Below, in pieces: positions 1 to 7,499 of a DNA stretch of 39,195 bases. The DNA lies in the NCBI GenBank assembly GCA_019689655.1, contig JADGHC010000003.1, positions 1 to 39,195 on the forward strand, written 5' to 3'. The notes below the pieces were generated by a model. The model was not told the origin of the DNA. It saw only the letters and a list, made by a program, of their open reading frames with translations, and ran no database searches. The stretch comes from Microbispora sp. (GTDB taxonomy: Bacteria > Actinomycetota > Actinomycetes > Streptosporangiales > Streptosporangiaceae). The position numbers and the translations under genes were made by a program. Positions within the stretch are counted from its first letter, which is position 1. The number at the start of each line of letters is the position of its first letter.

Positions 1-99
1 ACGCCGATCGCGCAGCAGACTGTGACAGGCGCTCGCGATGACGGCACGGCGTTGGCGAGTTTGCTGACGGCGCTCGCCAACCTCGGACTGATCGTCGAC
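1..99. repeat. Left copy of 99-bp terminal overlap
   Basis: These 99 bases are identical to the last 99 bases of the window (39097-39195). The small head gene that starts at 38983 reads in frame through the right copy and finishes just after the left copy, so the two ends are the same genomic segment. The length is typical of a k-mer assembly overlap of a circular or circularly permuted phage genome. Confidence 0.95.
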
Positions 100-117
100 G
101 ACTCGACGGCGACCTAA
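1..117 (+). CDS. Small head protein, 3' part (5' part at 38983-39195)
   Basis: This is the 3' end of a gene cut by the window junction. Joined to 38983-39195 (which already contains bases 1-99) it encodes a 76-residue protein ending ALANLGLIVDDSTAT, stop TAA at 115-117. It follows the coat gene directly. Small proteins in this position with a C-terminal leucine/alanine-rich segment ending in a GLI-like motif are often annotated as head fibre or head decoration proteins; that role is inferred here from position and C-terminal pattern only. Confidence 0.8.
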   Translation, partial: TPIAQQTVTGARDDGTALASLLTALANLGLIVDDSTAT

Positions 118-125
118 ACCCAATT

Positions 126-152
126 GAGGCGGGGGCTAGCCGCTCCCGCCTC
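126..152 (+). other. Hairpin in head-gene mRNA
   Basis: GAGGCGGG (126-133) pairs perfectly with CCCGCCTC (145-152), and part of the loop (GGCTAGCC) is itself palindromic. It lies between the stop of the small head gene and the Shine-Dalgarno of the next gene. No T-run follows, so it is more likely an mRNA processing or stability element than a terminator. Confidence 0.5.
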
Positions 153-165
153 TCGGAGTACATCC

Positions 166-498
166 ATGCCATCGTCCGATATTGCCCGTGGCAACATTCT
201 CTATGACACGCTGCTCGCGGTGACGCTCAGTCCATCGGAGGTCGACGCGCTCACGACAGCTGAGCAAACATTCACGGTGCCAGGATTGCAGACCACTGAT
301 ATGGTCAGCGTCCAGAAACCGACTGCCCAAGCGGGGCTCGGCATTGTCGGGGCTCGTGTTAGCGCCCCCAATACCCTCGCGATCACATTCGTCAACGTCA
401 CCGAGAGTGGTATCACGCCCACGGCGTCGCAGACGTACATCGTACGCGTGACTCGGCCGTCGAATCCGGGTCAGCCATTGCCTCCGGCCTTGGTGTAG
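166..498 (+). CDS. Hypothetical head/virion protein, 110 aa
   Basis: The ATG at 166 is preserved by a CGGAG Shine-Dalgarno 7 nt upstream, so the longer track start at 124 is rejected. The 110-residue product has no signal peptide or membrane segment. It is rich in Thr, Ser and Val and has alternating beta-strand patterns (for example TFTVPGLQTTDMVSVQKP and NTLAITFVNV) that look like one small all-beta domain, similar in style to phage head decoration or stabilising proteins. The place between the coat/head genes and the gp4-like connector supports a virion role. No specific family was recognised. Confidence 0.75.
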   Translation: MPSSDIARGNILYDTLLAVTLSPSEVDALTTAEQTFTVPGLQTTDMVSVQKPTAQAGLGIVGARVSAPNTLAITFVNVTESGITPTASQTYIVRVTRPSNPGQPLPPALV

Positions 499-502
499 GC
501 CC

Positions 503-862
503 ATGACCGCACGCGTCTATAGATTTGTCACTGCCGCCTCCAACAACCTGCGGCGGCTGAGCGGCTCGCCTTGCAAGTTGGTTGGCGCGTCGCTCATCAA
601 CACAGTGGATGCGCCGTACTACGTCAAGCTGTGGTGGTCGTCGGCTGCACCGGTTGTGGGGACGACGCCGCCCGATCTCGTGATCGCGGCGCCCGCGCTC
701 GATCCCGCGGCGGGCGCAGATGGCTCGGTGTGCGTGTCATGGCCGAACGGTGTGGCTCAGGCGATGGCCGATCTATGGGTGGCGTGCGTCACGGGTGCGG
801 CGGACAACAACACCACCGCCGTGGCAGCGGGCCAGGGAGTCGTGAGTCTGCTACTGGAGTGA
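503..862 (+). CDS. Hypothetical virion-associated protein, 119 aa
   Basis: The gene starts 4 nt after the previous stop and ends 4 nt before the gp4-like gene, so it is inside the head-completion operon. The 119-residue product contains a beta-rich central part (DAPYYVKLWWSS) followed by Ala/Pro-rich segments and has no membrane helix. Proteins of this type are common in phage structural clusters, but no function is recognised. A small structural or decoration protein is the best guess from context. Confidence 0.75.
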   Translation: MTARVYRFVTAASNNLRRLSGSPCKLVGASLINTVDAPYYVKLWWSSAAPVVGTTPPDLVIAAPALDPAAGADGSVCVSWPNGVAQAMADLWVACVTGAADNNTTAVAAGQGVVSLLLE

Positions 863-866
863 TCCT

Positions 867-1808
867 GTGACCACGGCTCAGGATCTCATCACGGGAGCGC
901 TCAAGTTCGCGAACATCTATGCGCCGGGCGAATCCCTGGACGCCGCAGATGCCGAAGATGCGCTCGCTACGCTCAACGATATGCTCGAGTCGTGGTCCAC
1001 GACGCCCGGCGCAATCTTCAAGAGCGCCGAGTACATCCTGACATTCACCCCCGGGAAGTATGAGTACACGGTCGGCAACTACGATGCAGGTCAGTTTGCC
1101 GGCGAGGTGACGAGCGGCAGCGACACGATCACCAATGCCATCGTGCCTCCCGACATGGTCGCAGGCGGCGATCTGAGCGGCACAGGGATCCCGGACGGCA
1201 CCACCATCGAGTCCTTCGATGCAGTTGCTGGCACGGTGACGATGTCTCGGATCGCGACGGCGTCTCCGGGCATACAGCAGATCGGCTACACCATTCCGGG
1301 CGACTTCAAGATCCCGCGCCCGATCCGTGTGCGGCAGAGTTTCACTCGCATCACGACGCAGGCGAGTGGCCTCGACTACACCATCACGCCGGTGGATGAG
1401 GACACGTACAACCGGATTGGATACAAGGGCATCGCCGCGCCGTGGCCGATCGTCATGTGGTACAACCCGACGTATCCGCTCGCCACGCTCAAGTTCTATC
1501 AGAATCCCTCGCAGGCGGGCGAGCTCCATCTCTTCACGGATACCGTGCTCCAGCGGTTCTCGGACCTCACCGAAGCGGTCGAGATGCCGCCCGGGTATGC
1601 TCGAGCGATCAAGCGCAATCTCGCGCGGGAACTCGCGCCGGAGTATGGCGCCATCTGGACGCCGCAGATGGAGCGGCTTGCCAAGGAATCATTCGACCAG
1701 ATCAAGGCGCTCAATCGGACCCCGGTCCCAGTGTCGACGTATGACGCCCAAATCGTCATGCCGAAAACGACGGATGCGGGATGGATCCTTTACGGGGGAT
1801 TCAGGTGA
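867..1808 (+). CDS. P22 gp4-like head-completion / tail accessory factor
   Basis: GTG start at 867. The N-terminus (TTAQDLITGALKFANIYAPG, then ALATLNDMLESWS) is the helical pattern of the P22 gp4 family, which binds under the portal ring, closes the filled head and forms the base for gp10. The C-terminal half (PPGYARAIKRNLARELAPEYG and the helix after it) also fits that family. At 313 residues it is almost twice P22 gp4 (166 aa). Roughly residues 74-134 form an added beta-rich segment (SGTGIPDGTTIESFDAVAGT) that resembles one inserted in the neighbouring gp10-like protein. The family call is firm; the role of the insert is unknown. Confidence 0.85.
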   Translation: MTTAQDLITGALKFANIYAPGESLDAADAEDALATLNDMLESWSTTPGAIFKSAEYILTFTPGKYEYTVGNYDAGQFAGEVTSGSDTITNAIVPPDMVAGGDLSGTGIPDGTTIESFDAVAGTVTMSRIATASPGIQQIGYTIPGDFKIPRPIRVRQSFTRITTQASGLDYTITPVDEDTYNRIGYKGIAAPWPIVMWYNPTYPLATLKFYQNPSQAGELHLFTDTVLQRFSDLTEAVEMPPGYARAIKRNLARELAPEYGAIWTPQMERLAKESFDQIKALNRTPVPVSTYDAQIVMPKTTDAGWILYGGFR

Positions 1809-1960
1809 TCGCGCTTTCCCACCGCATAGGCGATTTCCGCCACCAGGAACACGATCCCCAGGATCGGGTGGACCAAGAATGCCAGCGCTGTCCATATAAT
1901 GGCCTTGATCATGCCCTGAGTGTGCCACAGCTGGGCACCGGGCGGTGTGACAGGAGTCAT
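1790..1960 (-). CDS. Candidate antisense small membrane protein, 56 aa
   Basis: The gp4-like and gp10-like genes are separated by 153 bp in an otherwise packed operon. On the minus strand this gap holds an ORF of 56 codons (ATG 1960, TAA 1790-1792) with a long hydrophobic stretch (IIWTALAFLVHPILGIVFLV) followed by a charged end (AVGKRDHLNPP), the look of a one- or two-helix membrane protein. An internal ATG (MIKAII...) would give 40 residues. No good Shine-Dalgarno precedes either ATG and no promoter was identified, so expression is uncertain. The plus strand of the gap has no convincing gene. Confidence 0.4.
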   Translation of the reverse strand: MTPVTPPGAQLWHTQGMIKAIIWTALAFLVHPILGIVFLVAEIAYAVGKRDHLNPP

Positions 1961-1961
1961 A

Positions 1962-3671
1962 ATGCCGGGCGCTGACTTCGGCTTTGTCGGCCAGGCCTAT
2001 GCCCCGCCGAACGCAAACCAGGACGTGCAGCGGCTCGTCAATTGGTATCTGGAGGTGTCCGGAGACGGGCATTCAAAGATGCCGACCGCGCTGCTCGGGC
2101 GCCCGGGGCTGGATCCGGTCATCCAACTGGATGTTGGGGCCGTCCGTGGGGCCTGGGTGCTCCCGGGCGGCCAACAGGCGATCGCTGTCTCGGGCGATAC
2201 CGTCTACCTCATCACCTGCACAGTGCCGGCTACGCAGAGTTCCATCGCGCAGTTCTCGACGCGTGCGGTCGGGACGCTGAACACCAACAGCGGTCAGGTC
2301 CGCATACGAGACAACGGAGCCGGTGGGTATGCGGTGCTCGTCGATGGCCTGAATGGCTACTACGTCCGCATTGCTGGGCCCGGTACGACCACGTTCACCG
2401 GGACGCCGACCAACGGGAGCGCCACGCTGCCCTACGTCGGAGCGCTCAATACCGCGCTCGTCGTGGGCAGTGAGATCAGCGGCACGGGCATCGCGAGCGG
2501 CGCGAAGATCGAGAGCATCAACATCGACGCCGGCACGATCACGATGTCCGCCGCGGCGACGAGCACACCGGGCGATGTAACCATCACCGTCACGCTGGCG
2601 GAGTTCGGCGTGATCTCTGATCCCGGGTTCGAGCCGCCATCTCACATCGCATTCATCGATGGGTGGCTGATCGTCAATCGGGTAGGTACGCAGGCGTTCG
2701 CGACCTCTGGGCCCGTCCCGTATACGCTCATCTTCCCGCCGCTTTTCTTCGCGCTGAAGGATAGCCAGAGCGACAACCTCCAAGGGCTGCAGGAGCTCAA
2801 TCGCGAGTTGTGGCTTATCGGCGAGCGTGCTTCCGAAATCTGGTTCAACGCCGGCGGCGCTCAATTCGCGTTCCAGCGCATCCCGGGCGCGGCACCTCCG
2901 ATTGGCACGAGCGCTCCGCAGTCGATTACCCAAGTCGGTGACAGCCTGATGTGGCTGGGCAAGACCATCCAGGGCGAAAACATCGTCATCCAGACGCAGC
3001 AGTACAGCTGGAAGCGAGTCAGTCAGCATGGCGTCGAGACGGCGCTCTCGAGCTATCCGCTTGTCTCGGATGCGTTTGCTTACTCGTACGAGGAAGAGGG
3101 GCATCTCTTCTACGTGTTGACGTTCCCCACGGCGGACAAAACATGGGTGTTCGACAGCAACGGGACATGGCATGAGCGGCTGTCCTACGACGCCAGCACG
3201 GGGCAGTTCCATCGCGAGCGGCCCAACTGCTACATGAATTTCCAGAATCTCCGGCTGGTGGGCGACTACCAGTCCGGAGAGATTCACCAAATGAGCCGGA
3301 AATTCTTCACCGACGCCGGCGAGCCCATCGTTGCTGTCCGCCGCTGCCCGCACGTGTGGAGCGCGCAGGACCGCAAGCGCGTGATCAACACGGCGCTGCA
3401 GATCGAATTCACAGCGGGTGTCGGATCCCAGACCGGTCAAGGTGTGAATCCTCAAGCCATGTTGCGCTGGTCGAATGACGGCGGCCAGAGCTTCGGCAAC
3501 GAGCATTGGACCTCTATCGGTAAGGCGGGACGGACCAAGGATCGCGCCATCTGGCGTCGCCTGGGCCAAGCCTGGGACCGCGTGTATGAGGTGCGATTCA
3601 GCGATCCGGTCAAGCGTGACATCGTGGGCGCCACGCTGTTTCAGCTGCCGAGCGAGACGGGGCATCTATGA
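1962..3671 (+). CDS. P22 gp10-like packaged-DNA stabilisation protein
   Basis: The start at 1962 has GGAG 5 nt upstream; the track start at 1920 is too early. The N-terminus (VGQAYAPPNANQDVQRLVNWY) and the central and C-terminal beta-propeller-like repeats (ELWLIGERASEIWFNAGGA, GDSLMWLGKT, HLFYVLTFPTADKTWVFD) match the P22 gp10 hub family that caps gp4 and seals the DNA in the head. It has 569 residues against 472 in P22. About residues 143-210 are an extra beta-rich segment (SGTGIASGAKIESINIDAGT) like that in the gp4-like protein. The gene overlaps the next by 4 nt. Confidence 0.88.
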   Translation: MPGADFGFVGQAYAPPNANQDVQRLVNWYLEVSGDGHSKMPTALLGRPGLDPVIQLDVGAVRGAWVLPGGQQAIAVSGDTVYLITCTVPATQSSIAQFSTRAVGTLNTNSGQVRIRDNGAGGYAVLVDGLNGYYVRIAGPGTTTFTGTPTNGSATLPYVGALNTALVVGSEISGTGIASGAKIESINIDAGTITMSAAATSTPGDVTITVTLAEFGVISDPGFEPPSHIAFIDGWLIVNRVGTQAFATSGPVPYTLIFPPLFFALKDSQSDNLQGLQELNRELWLIGERASEIWFNAGGAQFAFQRIPGAAPPIGTSAPQSITQVGDSLMWLGKTIQGENIVIQTQQYSWKRVSQHGVETALSSYPLVSDAFAYSYEEEGHLFYVLTFPTADKTWVFDSNGTWHERLSYDASTGQFHRERPNCYMNFQNLRLVGDYQSGEIHQMSRKFFTDAGEPIVAVRRCPHVWSAQDRKRVINTALQIEFTAGVGSQTGQGVNPQAMLRWSNDGGQSFGNEHWTSIGKAGRTKDRAIWRRLGQAWDRVYEVRFSDPVKRDIVGATLFQLPSETGHL

Positions 3672-4024
3672 GCCTGCTCGCGCGCTTTGCCATGACGCGC
3701 AATCAGACGCCGCTCGTCGCGGCAGGCGGCCTTGCGCAGAAGGATTGGTACATCTTCTTCTACAACCTCTATCTCGCAGTGACGGAGGGCCTCCCGCAGC
3801 AGGAAACAAGCATCACCGTGACCACGTCCCCGATGACCTATACCGCTGTCATTCGCGGTCAGGCGCACATTTCAGGGGGCGCTGTTTCTGTGATCGAGTT
3901 CAGCCGCGATGGAACGAATTGGTACGACACTGGCATAACTGCCGGCTTTGTGCAGATGGACAAGGGCGACCGATTGCGCGTGACGTATTCCTCGGCTCCG
4001 ATCATCACCTATTTCCCGATGTGA
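3668..4024 (+). CDS. Hypothetical tail-module protein, 118 aa
   Basis: The ATG overlaps the stop of the gp10-like gene (ATGA), showing translational coupling. The 118-residue product has an N-terminal MSLLARFAMTRNQTPLVAAGG and a beta-rich C-terminal half (GGAVSVIEFSRDGTNWYDTG) that resembles short jelly-roll-like domains of phage virion proteins. In P22 this position holds the needle gp26 and gp14. This protein lacks the long coiled coil of a needle, so it is not gp26. Function unknown, structural role likely. Confidence 0.7.
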   Translation: MSLLARFAMTRNQTPLVAAGGLAQKDWYIFFYNLYLAVTEGLPQQETSITVTTSPMTYTAVIRGQAHISGGAVSVIEFSRDGTNWYDTGITAGFVQMDKGDRLRVTYSSAPIITYFPM

Positions 4025-4026
4025 CC

Positions 4027-4536
4027 ATGATTGAGTTCATGATCATTGCAGCGCCGCGCTCCGCGACCACCTGGGCCAGCAACTGGCTGACCACGGACGA
4101 GACGCTGTGCCTGCATGATCCGTTGATCAAATGGACGCGGGATGAGCTCGACGCCATCGAAACGCCGAAGATGCTGGGCATTGCCTGCACGGCCATCGCG
4201 CTGTTCCCGGAATGGGTCAATGCGCATCCGGCGCGCAAGGTCATCCTGCACAGAGATTTATCCGAGGTGGACGACTCGCTCGAGCGCATCGGGATGACGG
4301 GGTGCGGCTCCCAGTGGGCGGGCGTGCTCGATCGGATTGATGGCGTGCACATGCCTTGGGACGCTCTGTTTGACCCGGTCAGGGCCAAGGCCATCTACGA
4401 ATACCTGCTCGACCGTCCGTTCGACGCAGAGCGGTGGGCGGTGCTTCGTGAGATCAATGCTCAGCCGCACTTTCAAGGCGTCTCGATCAATCGGGAAGCA
4501 ACGGCCCGTTTCATGTCCGAGCTGAGGCCGCACTGA
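4027..4536 (+). CDS. Sulfotransferase-like P-loop protein
   Basis: Near the N-terminus is MIIAAPRSATTWASNWL, which fits the 5'-phosphosulfate-binding P-loop of PAPS-dependent sulfotransferases. The segment KVILHRDLSEVDDSLERIG fits the second (3'-phosphate-binding) motif, where an R and a downstream S contact PAPS. The product is about 169 residues, shorter than cellular sulfotransferases (often 250-300), so it is a minimal version. A GTG at 4021 in frame is an alternative start that overlaps the previous stop. It is coupled to the dioxygenase-like gene by a 1-nt overlap. The donor and acceptor are unknown; acting on a virion or host-surface molecule is inference. Confidence 0.72.
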   Translation: MIEFMIIAAPRSATTWASNWLTTDETLCLHDPLIKWTRDELDAIETPKMLGIACTAIALFPEWVNAHPARKVILHRDLSEVDDSLERIGMTGCGSQWAGVLDRIDGVHMPWDALFDPVRAKAIYEYLLDRPFDAERWAVLREINAQPHFQGVSINREATARFMSELRPH

Positions 4537-5096
4537 TGTTGCGCCTCATGCCATTCAAATTCGATGTGCGGACACTGCTCGAAGAGCTGGAGGCAGCTCC
4601 CGAGTTGTGGGATGACTTTGACCTCCGGACCAATCATCCGCAGTCCCCGCATCGGGAGATGAGCGACATCATCGTCCGCTACAACGCGCGCGAGAACTTC
4701 ACGGGTGACCGGGCGGCGTTCAATGAAGAGCACGAGGCGGTGTGGTGGGATGCCGTGAAGCGCCTGCCATCTGTGTTCCCTATCGTGTTCGATCTGATGC
4801 GGGCGGCACAGGGCGAGCGGCTGGGCATGGTGCTGATCACCAAGCAGCCGCCGGGCGCCACCTGCTATCCGCATGTCGATAACGGCTGGCATGCCCGTTA
4901 CTACGAAAAATTCGCTGTGCAGCTCGCGTCGAACGGAGGGCAGTCCTTCCACGTCGAGGACAGGTCGCTCGTGACGAACCCCGGCGATTGCTTCTGGTTC
5001 GATAACAGCCGGCCCCATTGGGTGCTGAACCCGACTGATGAGACGCGCATGACCATGATTGTTTGTATCCGCACTCGGTTCACGGGGAGGGTATAG
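4536..5096 (+). CDS. Aspartyl/asparaginyl beta-hydroxylase-like 2OG-Fe(II) dioxygenase
   Basis: The product (186 aa) has the metal site of the double-stranded beta-helix dioxygenases: H-x-D in CYPHVDNGWHARYYEKF, and a distal H in the segment PGDCFWFDNSRPHWVLN, followed by TRMTMIVCIRTRF. This matches the Asp/Asn beta-hydroxylase branch of 2-oxoglutarate/Fe(II) oxygenases. The start overlaps the stop of the sulfotransferase-like gene, so the two are made together. A second ATG (MPFKFDV, 4548) is possible. It sits between tail accessory and DNA-ejection genes. Substrate unknown; modification of a virion protein or of the host envelope is inference. Confidence 0.75.
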   Translation: MLRLMPFKFDVRTLLEELEAAPELWDDFDLRTNHPQSPHREMSDIIVRYNARENFTGDRAAFNEEHEAVWWDAVKRLPSVFPIVFDLMRAAQGERLGMVLITKQPPGATCYPHVDNGWHARYYEKFAVQLASNGGQSFHVEDRSLVTNPGDCFWFDNSRPHWVLNPTDETRMTMIVCIRTRFTGRV

Positions 5097-5098
5097 AG

Positions 5099-6037
5099 AT
5101 GCCCGTAGGTTGGGCCGCGGCTGGTGCCGCTGTAGCAGGACTCGCGGGCGCGGCGATGAGCTCATCCGCTGCGAAGAGCGCCGCGCGCACGCAGAAAGAC
5201 GCCGCTGCATATGCAGCCGATGTTCAGCGTGAGATGTTCGATATCTCGCGTGCCCAACAGGCGCCATTCATGCAATCGGGCTATAGCGCGAATGATGTCC
5301 TCTCGCGACTGCTGGGCCTTGCTCCAGGAGGCGGTGGCGTCAAGTTGCCCACTGCGCCTGGTGAAATCGATCAAGGTGCAGTCGGCATGCCGGACTGGCA
5401 GCAATACCTTCTCGATAATCCCGATGTCGCCGCCCATCCTGTTTTTAGCAAAAACCCACAGCTCCACTACGAGCGGCACGGCAAAAGCGAGGGCCGCAAA
5501 TTACCGACAATCCAGAAGCCCACCACCGCCGCAGGGGGTGGTGAACTGGATGAGCAGGGCTACGCAAAGGACAACACCGGCCTGCCGACCGGCTTTCTGA
5601 CGCAGCTGTTCACGCCGGAAGCCTTCAAGGCCGGCATGGATCCCGGCTACCAGTGGCGACTGCAACAGGGCGCGCAAGGCGTGATGAACACTGCGGCTGC
5701 GGGTTCCGGAGCGCTTTCTGGCCCCGCACTCAAGGCGCTCATGGACTACAACCAAGGTGCAGCGTCTCAGGAATACCAAGCTGCGTTCAATCGCTTCCAA
5801 ACACAGCAAGGCAACATCTTCCAGCGCCTCACGGCCATGGCGGGATTGGGCCAGAACGCCGCCGCGGGCGTGGGGAATCAGGCCGTCGCCACCGGTGGAA
5901 ACATCGGCGCAAACATCGTGGGTGGTGCAAACGCTGCCGCCGCCGGGCAGATCGGCGCTGCGAATGCGTGGGGCGGCGCGCTATCGGATCTTGGCGCTAT
6001 CGGCGCGTGGTACGCGATGAATAGGCAGGGAGGCTGA
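5099..6037 (+). CDS. DNA-ejection (injection) protein, P22 gp7-like position
   Basis: The start at 5099 follows a GGGGAGG Shine-Dalgarno. The N-terminus (VGWAAAGAAVAGLAGAAMSS) is an Ala/Gly-rich hydrophobic segment typical of podovirus internal ejection proteins. A helical part (QKDAAAYAADVQREMFDISR) follows, then a motif YLLDNPDVAAHPV...HYERHGKSEGR that recurs in phage and bacterial surface-type proteins. The C-terminal third is Gln/Ala/Gly-rich (AAGVGNQAVATGGNIGANI). Its order before two more helical ejection-type genes mirrors P22 7-20-16. It probably leaves the head ahead of the DNA and helps span the cell envelope. Confidence 0.72.
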   Translation: MPVGWAAAGAAVAGLAGAAMSSSAAKSAARTQKDAAAYAADVQREMFDISRAQQAPFMQSGYSANDVLSRLLGLAPGGGGVKLPTAPGEIDQGAVGMPDWQQYLLDNPDVAAHPVFSKNPQLHYERHGKSEGRKLPTIQKPTTAAGGGELDEQGYAKDNTGLPTGFLTQLFTPEAFKAGMDPGYQWRLQQGAQGVMNTAAAGSGALSGPALKALMDYNQGAASQEYQAAFNRFQTQQGNIFQRLTAMAGLGQNAAAGVGNQAVATGGNIGANIVGGANAAAAGQIGAANAWGGALSDLGAIGAWYAMNRQGG

Positions 6038-6038
6038 C

Positions 6039-7499
6039 ATGGCCGAATACGGTCAGGTCGATGCGTCCATCCCCCTGTCGGCGCGCAAACCCGACACCAT
6101 GGGGAAGCTCTCCGATCTGCTCAACATGCAGAGAGCGGCGATCGCCGTCCAGGCCGACAGGACTGCGCTCGAGTCGGCGCAGCAGACTCAGCGTCAGCGC
6201 GCGGCGCTCGCGCAGTTCGATTGGTCCAAGTTGGTGGGCGATGACGGAACCATCGATTTGAACAAGATTATGGACAGCGGCCTCCGTGAGGCTGCGGGAG
6301 ACCAGTTCCCGCAAGCGCTCCAGCAGGCCGCACAAATCAAACAGCAGCAACTCGCGGCAAAACAGGCGCTCGTTGGTCTCACCGATGCGCAGCGCCAGTC
6401 ATTTGCCGAGATGGTCGGCGCGCTGCGATCCGATCCAGAGGTGGTGGCCGGGACGCCAGAAGGGCGACAGAAGATGACGCAGGCGATCGGGCAGTACGCG
6501 ATGATGTATGGCCCCGATGTGGAGAACGTCGTCAAAGCGTATGCAGCGCCGCTGATGAATGCCCCCGAGGGGCGCGTCGGTCAGGTGCTGCAGAACATTC
6601 AGCTGCAGGCGACCTCCGCGAGCGAGCAGGCCACGCGTCAGGCACCGCAGTACCAGAGCACCGGCGGCGAGCTGCGCAACGTCAATCCGTACGCGCAGAT
6701 CCAGCAGGCCCCCGCGACAATCCCGCTCACGATTGCACCGGGACAACAGTCGCAGGTCATGACGGACGTGCTCGGCAATCCGTACGAGCAGCGCCGCGAC
6801 CCGCGCGGCAACATTACTGCCGTGCGTCCGCTGGAAGGCCCACAGCATTTCACACCCGGCGAGCGCCAATCCCTGGAGCAGCAGGCGGAGGCCAACTTCC
6901 GCAACGTCGAGGCCAACCGAATTGCGGCATCGCTCGCGCCTCAGCAGCTAGACCAGATCGACAAGGCGCTCAAGATCAGCGAGAGCGTGAGCACTGGCGG
7001 CGGCAGCGAGTTCGCCAGGAAGCGCGCAAACATCGAGTCGGCCATTTCAGCCATCCTGCCGGGCTTCGACACCGCAGTTGATGACGCAACCAAGCTCCAG
7101 ATGCTGGACAAGTATCTTGAGCGTATCGCGGCCGACAGCGCCCGAGTGCTGGGCGCCAACGCCTCCACCGATGCTGCTCGAGAGTCGATCGCGCGGCAGA
7201 ACGCCTCCACCGGCTACACACGGGACGCCGTGCAGTCGGTGTTGGAGTATGCCAAGGCCCAGACCATGGCAATGGCAGCGAAGGGTGACGCTCAAGAAAA
7301 ATGGCTCAAGGAAAACAAGATCACCAATCACCACGAATTCGAGACCAAGTGGCGCCAGGCCTATGACCCCCTGTTGTTCCAGCTGAAGGCGGCCTCACCC
7401 GCCAAGCAAGAGAAGATGAGGAAGGCGCTCACTCCAGAGCAAAAGGCACGGCTGCGAGAAAAGCTCAAGCTGCTGCGTGAATTGGGGGCCATGGACTGA
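6039..7499 (+). CDS. DNA-ejection protein, P22 gp20-like position
   Basis: A 486-residue, mostly helical, Gln- and Ala-rich protein (LESAQQTQRQRAALAQF, QALQQAAQIKQQQLAAKQAL) with long coiled-coil-like stretches and no cysteine-rich or enzymatic motif. P22 gp20 is of similar length (471 aa). It starts 1 nt after the previous stop and overlaps the next start by 1 nt. By composition and position it is the second internal virion protein of the ejectosome that helps carry DNA across the periplasm. No catalytic signature was seen. Confidence 0.68.
   Translation: MAEYGQVDASIPLSARKPDTMGKLSDLLNMQRAAIAVQADRTALESAQQTQRQRAALAQFDWSKLVGDDGTIDLNKIMDSGLREAAGDQFPQALQQAAQIKQQQLAAKQALVGLTDAQRQSFAEMVGALRSDPEVVAGTPEGRQKMTQAIGQYAMMYGPDVENVVKAYAAPLMNAPEGRVGQVLQNIQLQATSASEQATRQAPQYQSTGGELRNVNPYAQIQQAPATIPLTIAPGQQSQVMTDVLGNPYEQRRDPRGNITAVRPLEGPQHFTPGERQSLEQQAEANFRNVEANRIAASLAPQQLDQIDKALKISESVSTGGGSEFARKRANIESAISAILPGFDTAVDDATKLQMLDKYLERIAADSARVLGANASTDAARESIARQNASTGYTRDAVQSVLEYAKAQTMAMAAKGDAQEKWLKENKITNHHEFETKWRQAYDPLLFQLKAASPAKQEKMRKALTPEQKARLREKLKLLRELGAMD

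Noticed and set aside
1-99. True direct terminal repeat (T7-like)
   Set aside because: The repeat is only 99 bp, lies inside a gene, and the packaging genes are P22/headful-like. An assembly overlap is more likely.
2073-3665. 530-aa minus-strand ORF
   Set aside because: It is a shadow of the gp10-like gene on the plus strand; it is Arg/His/Asp-rich and has no recognisable domain, as expected from GC-rich antisense frames.
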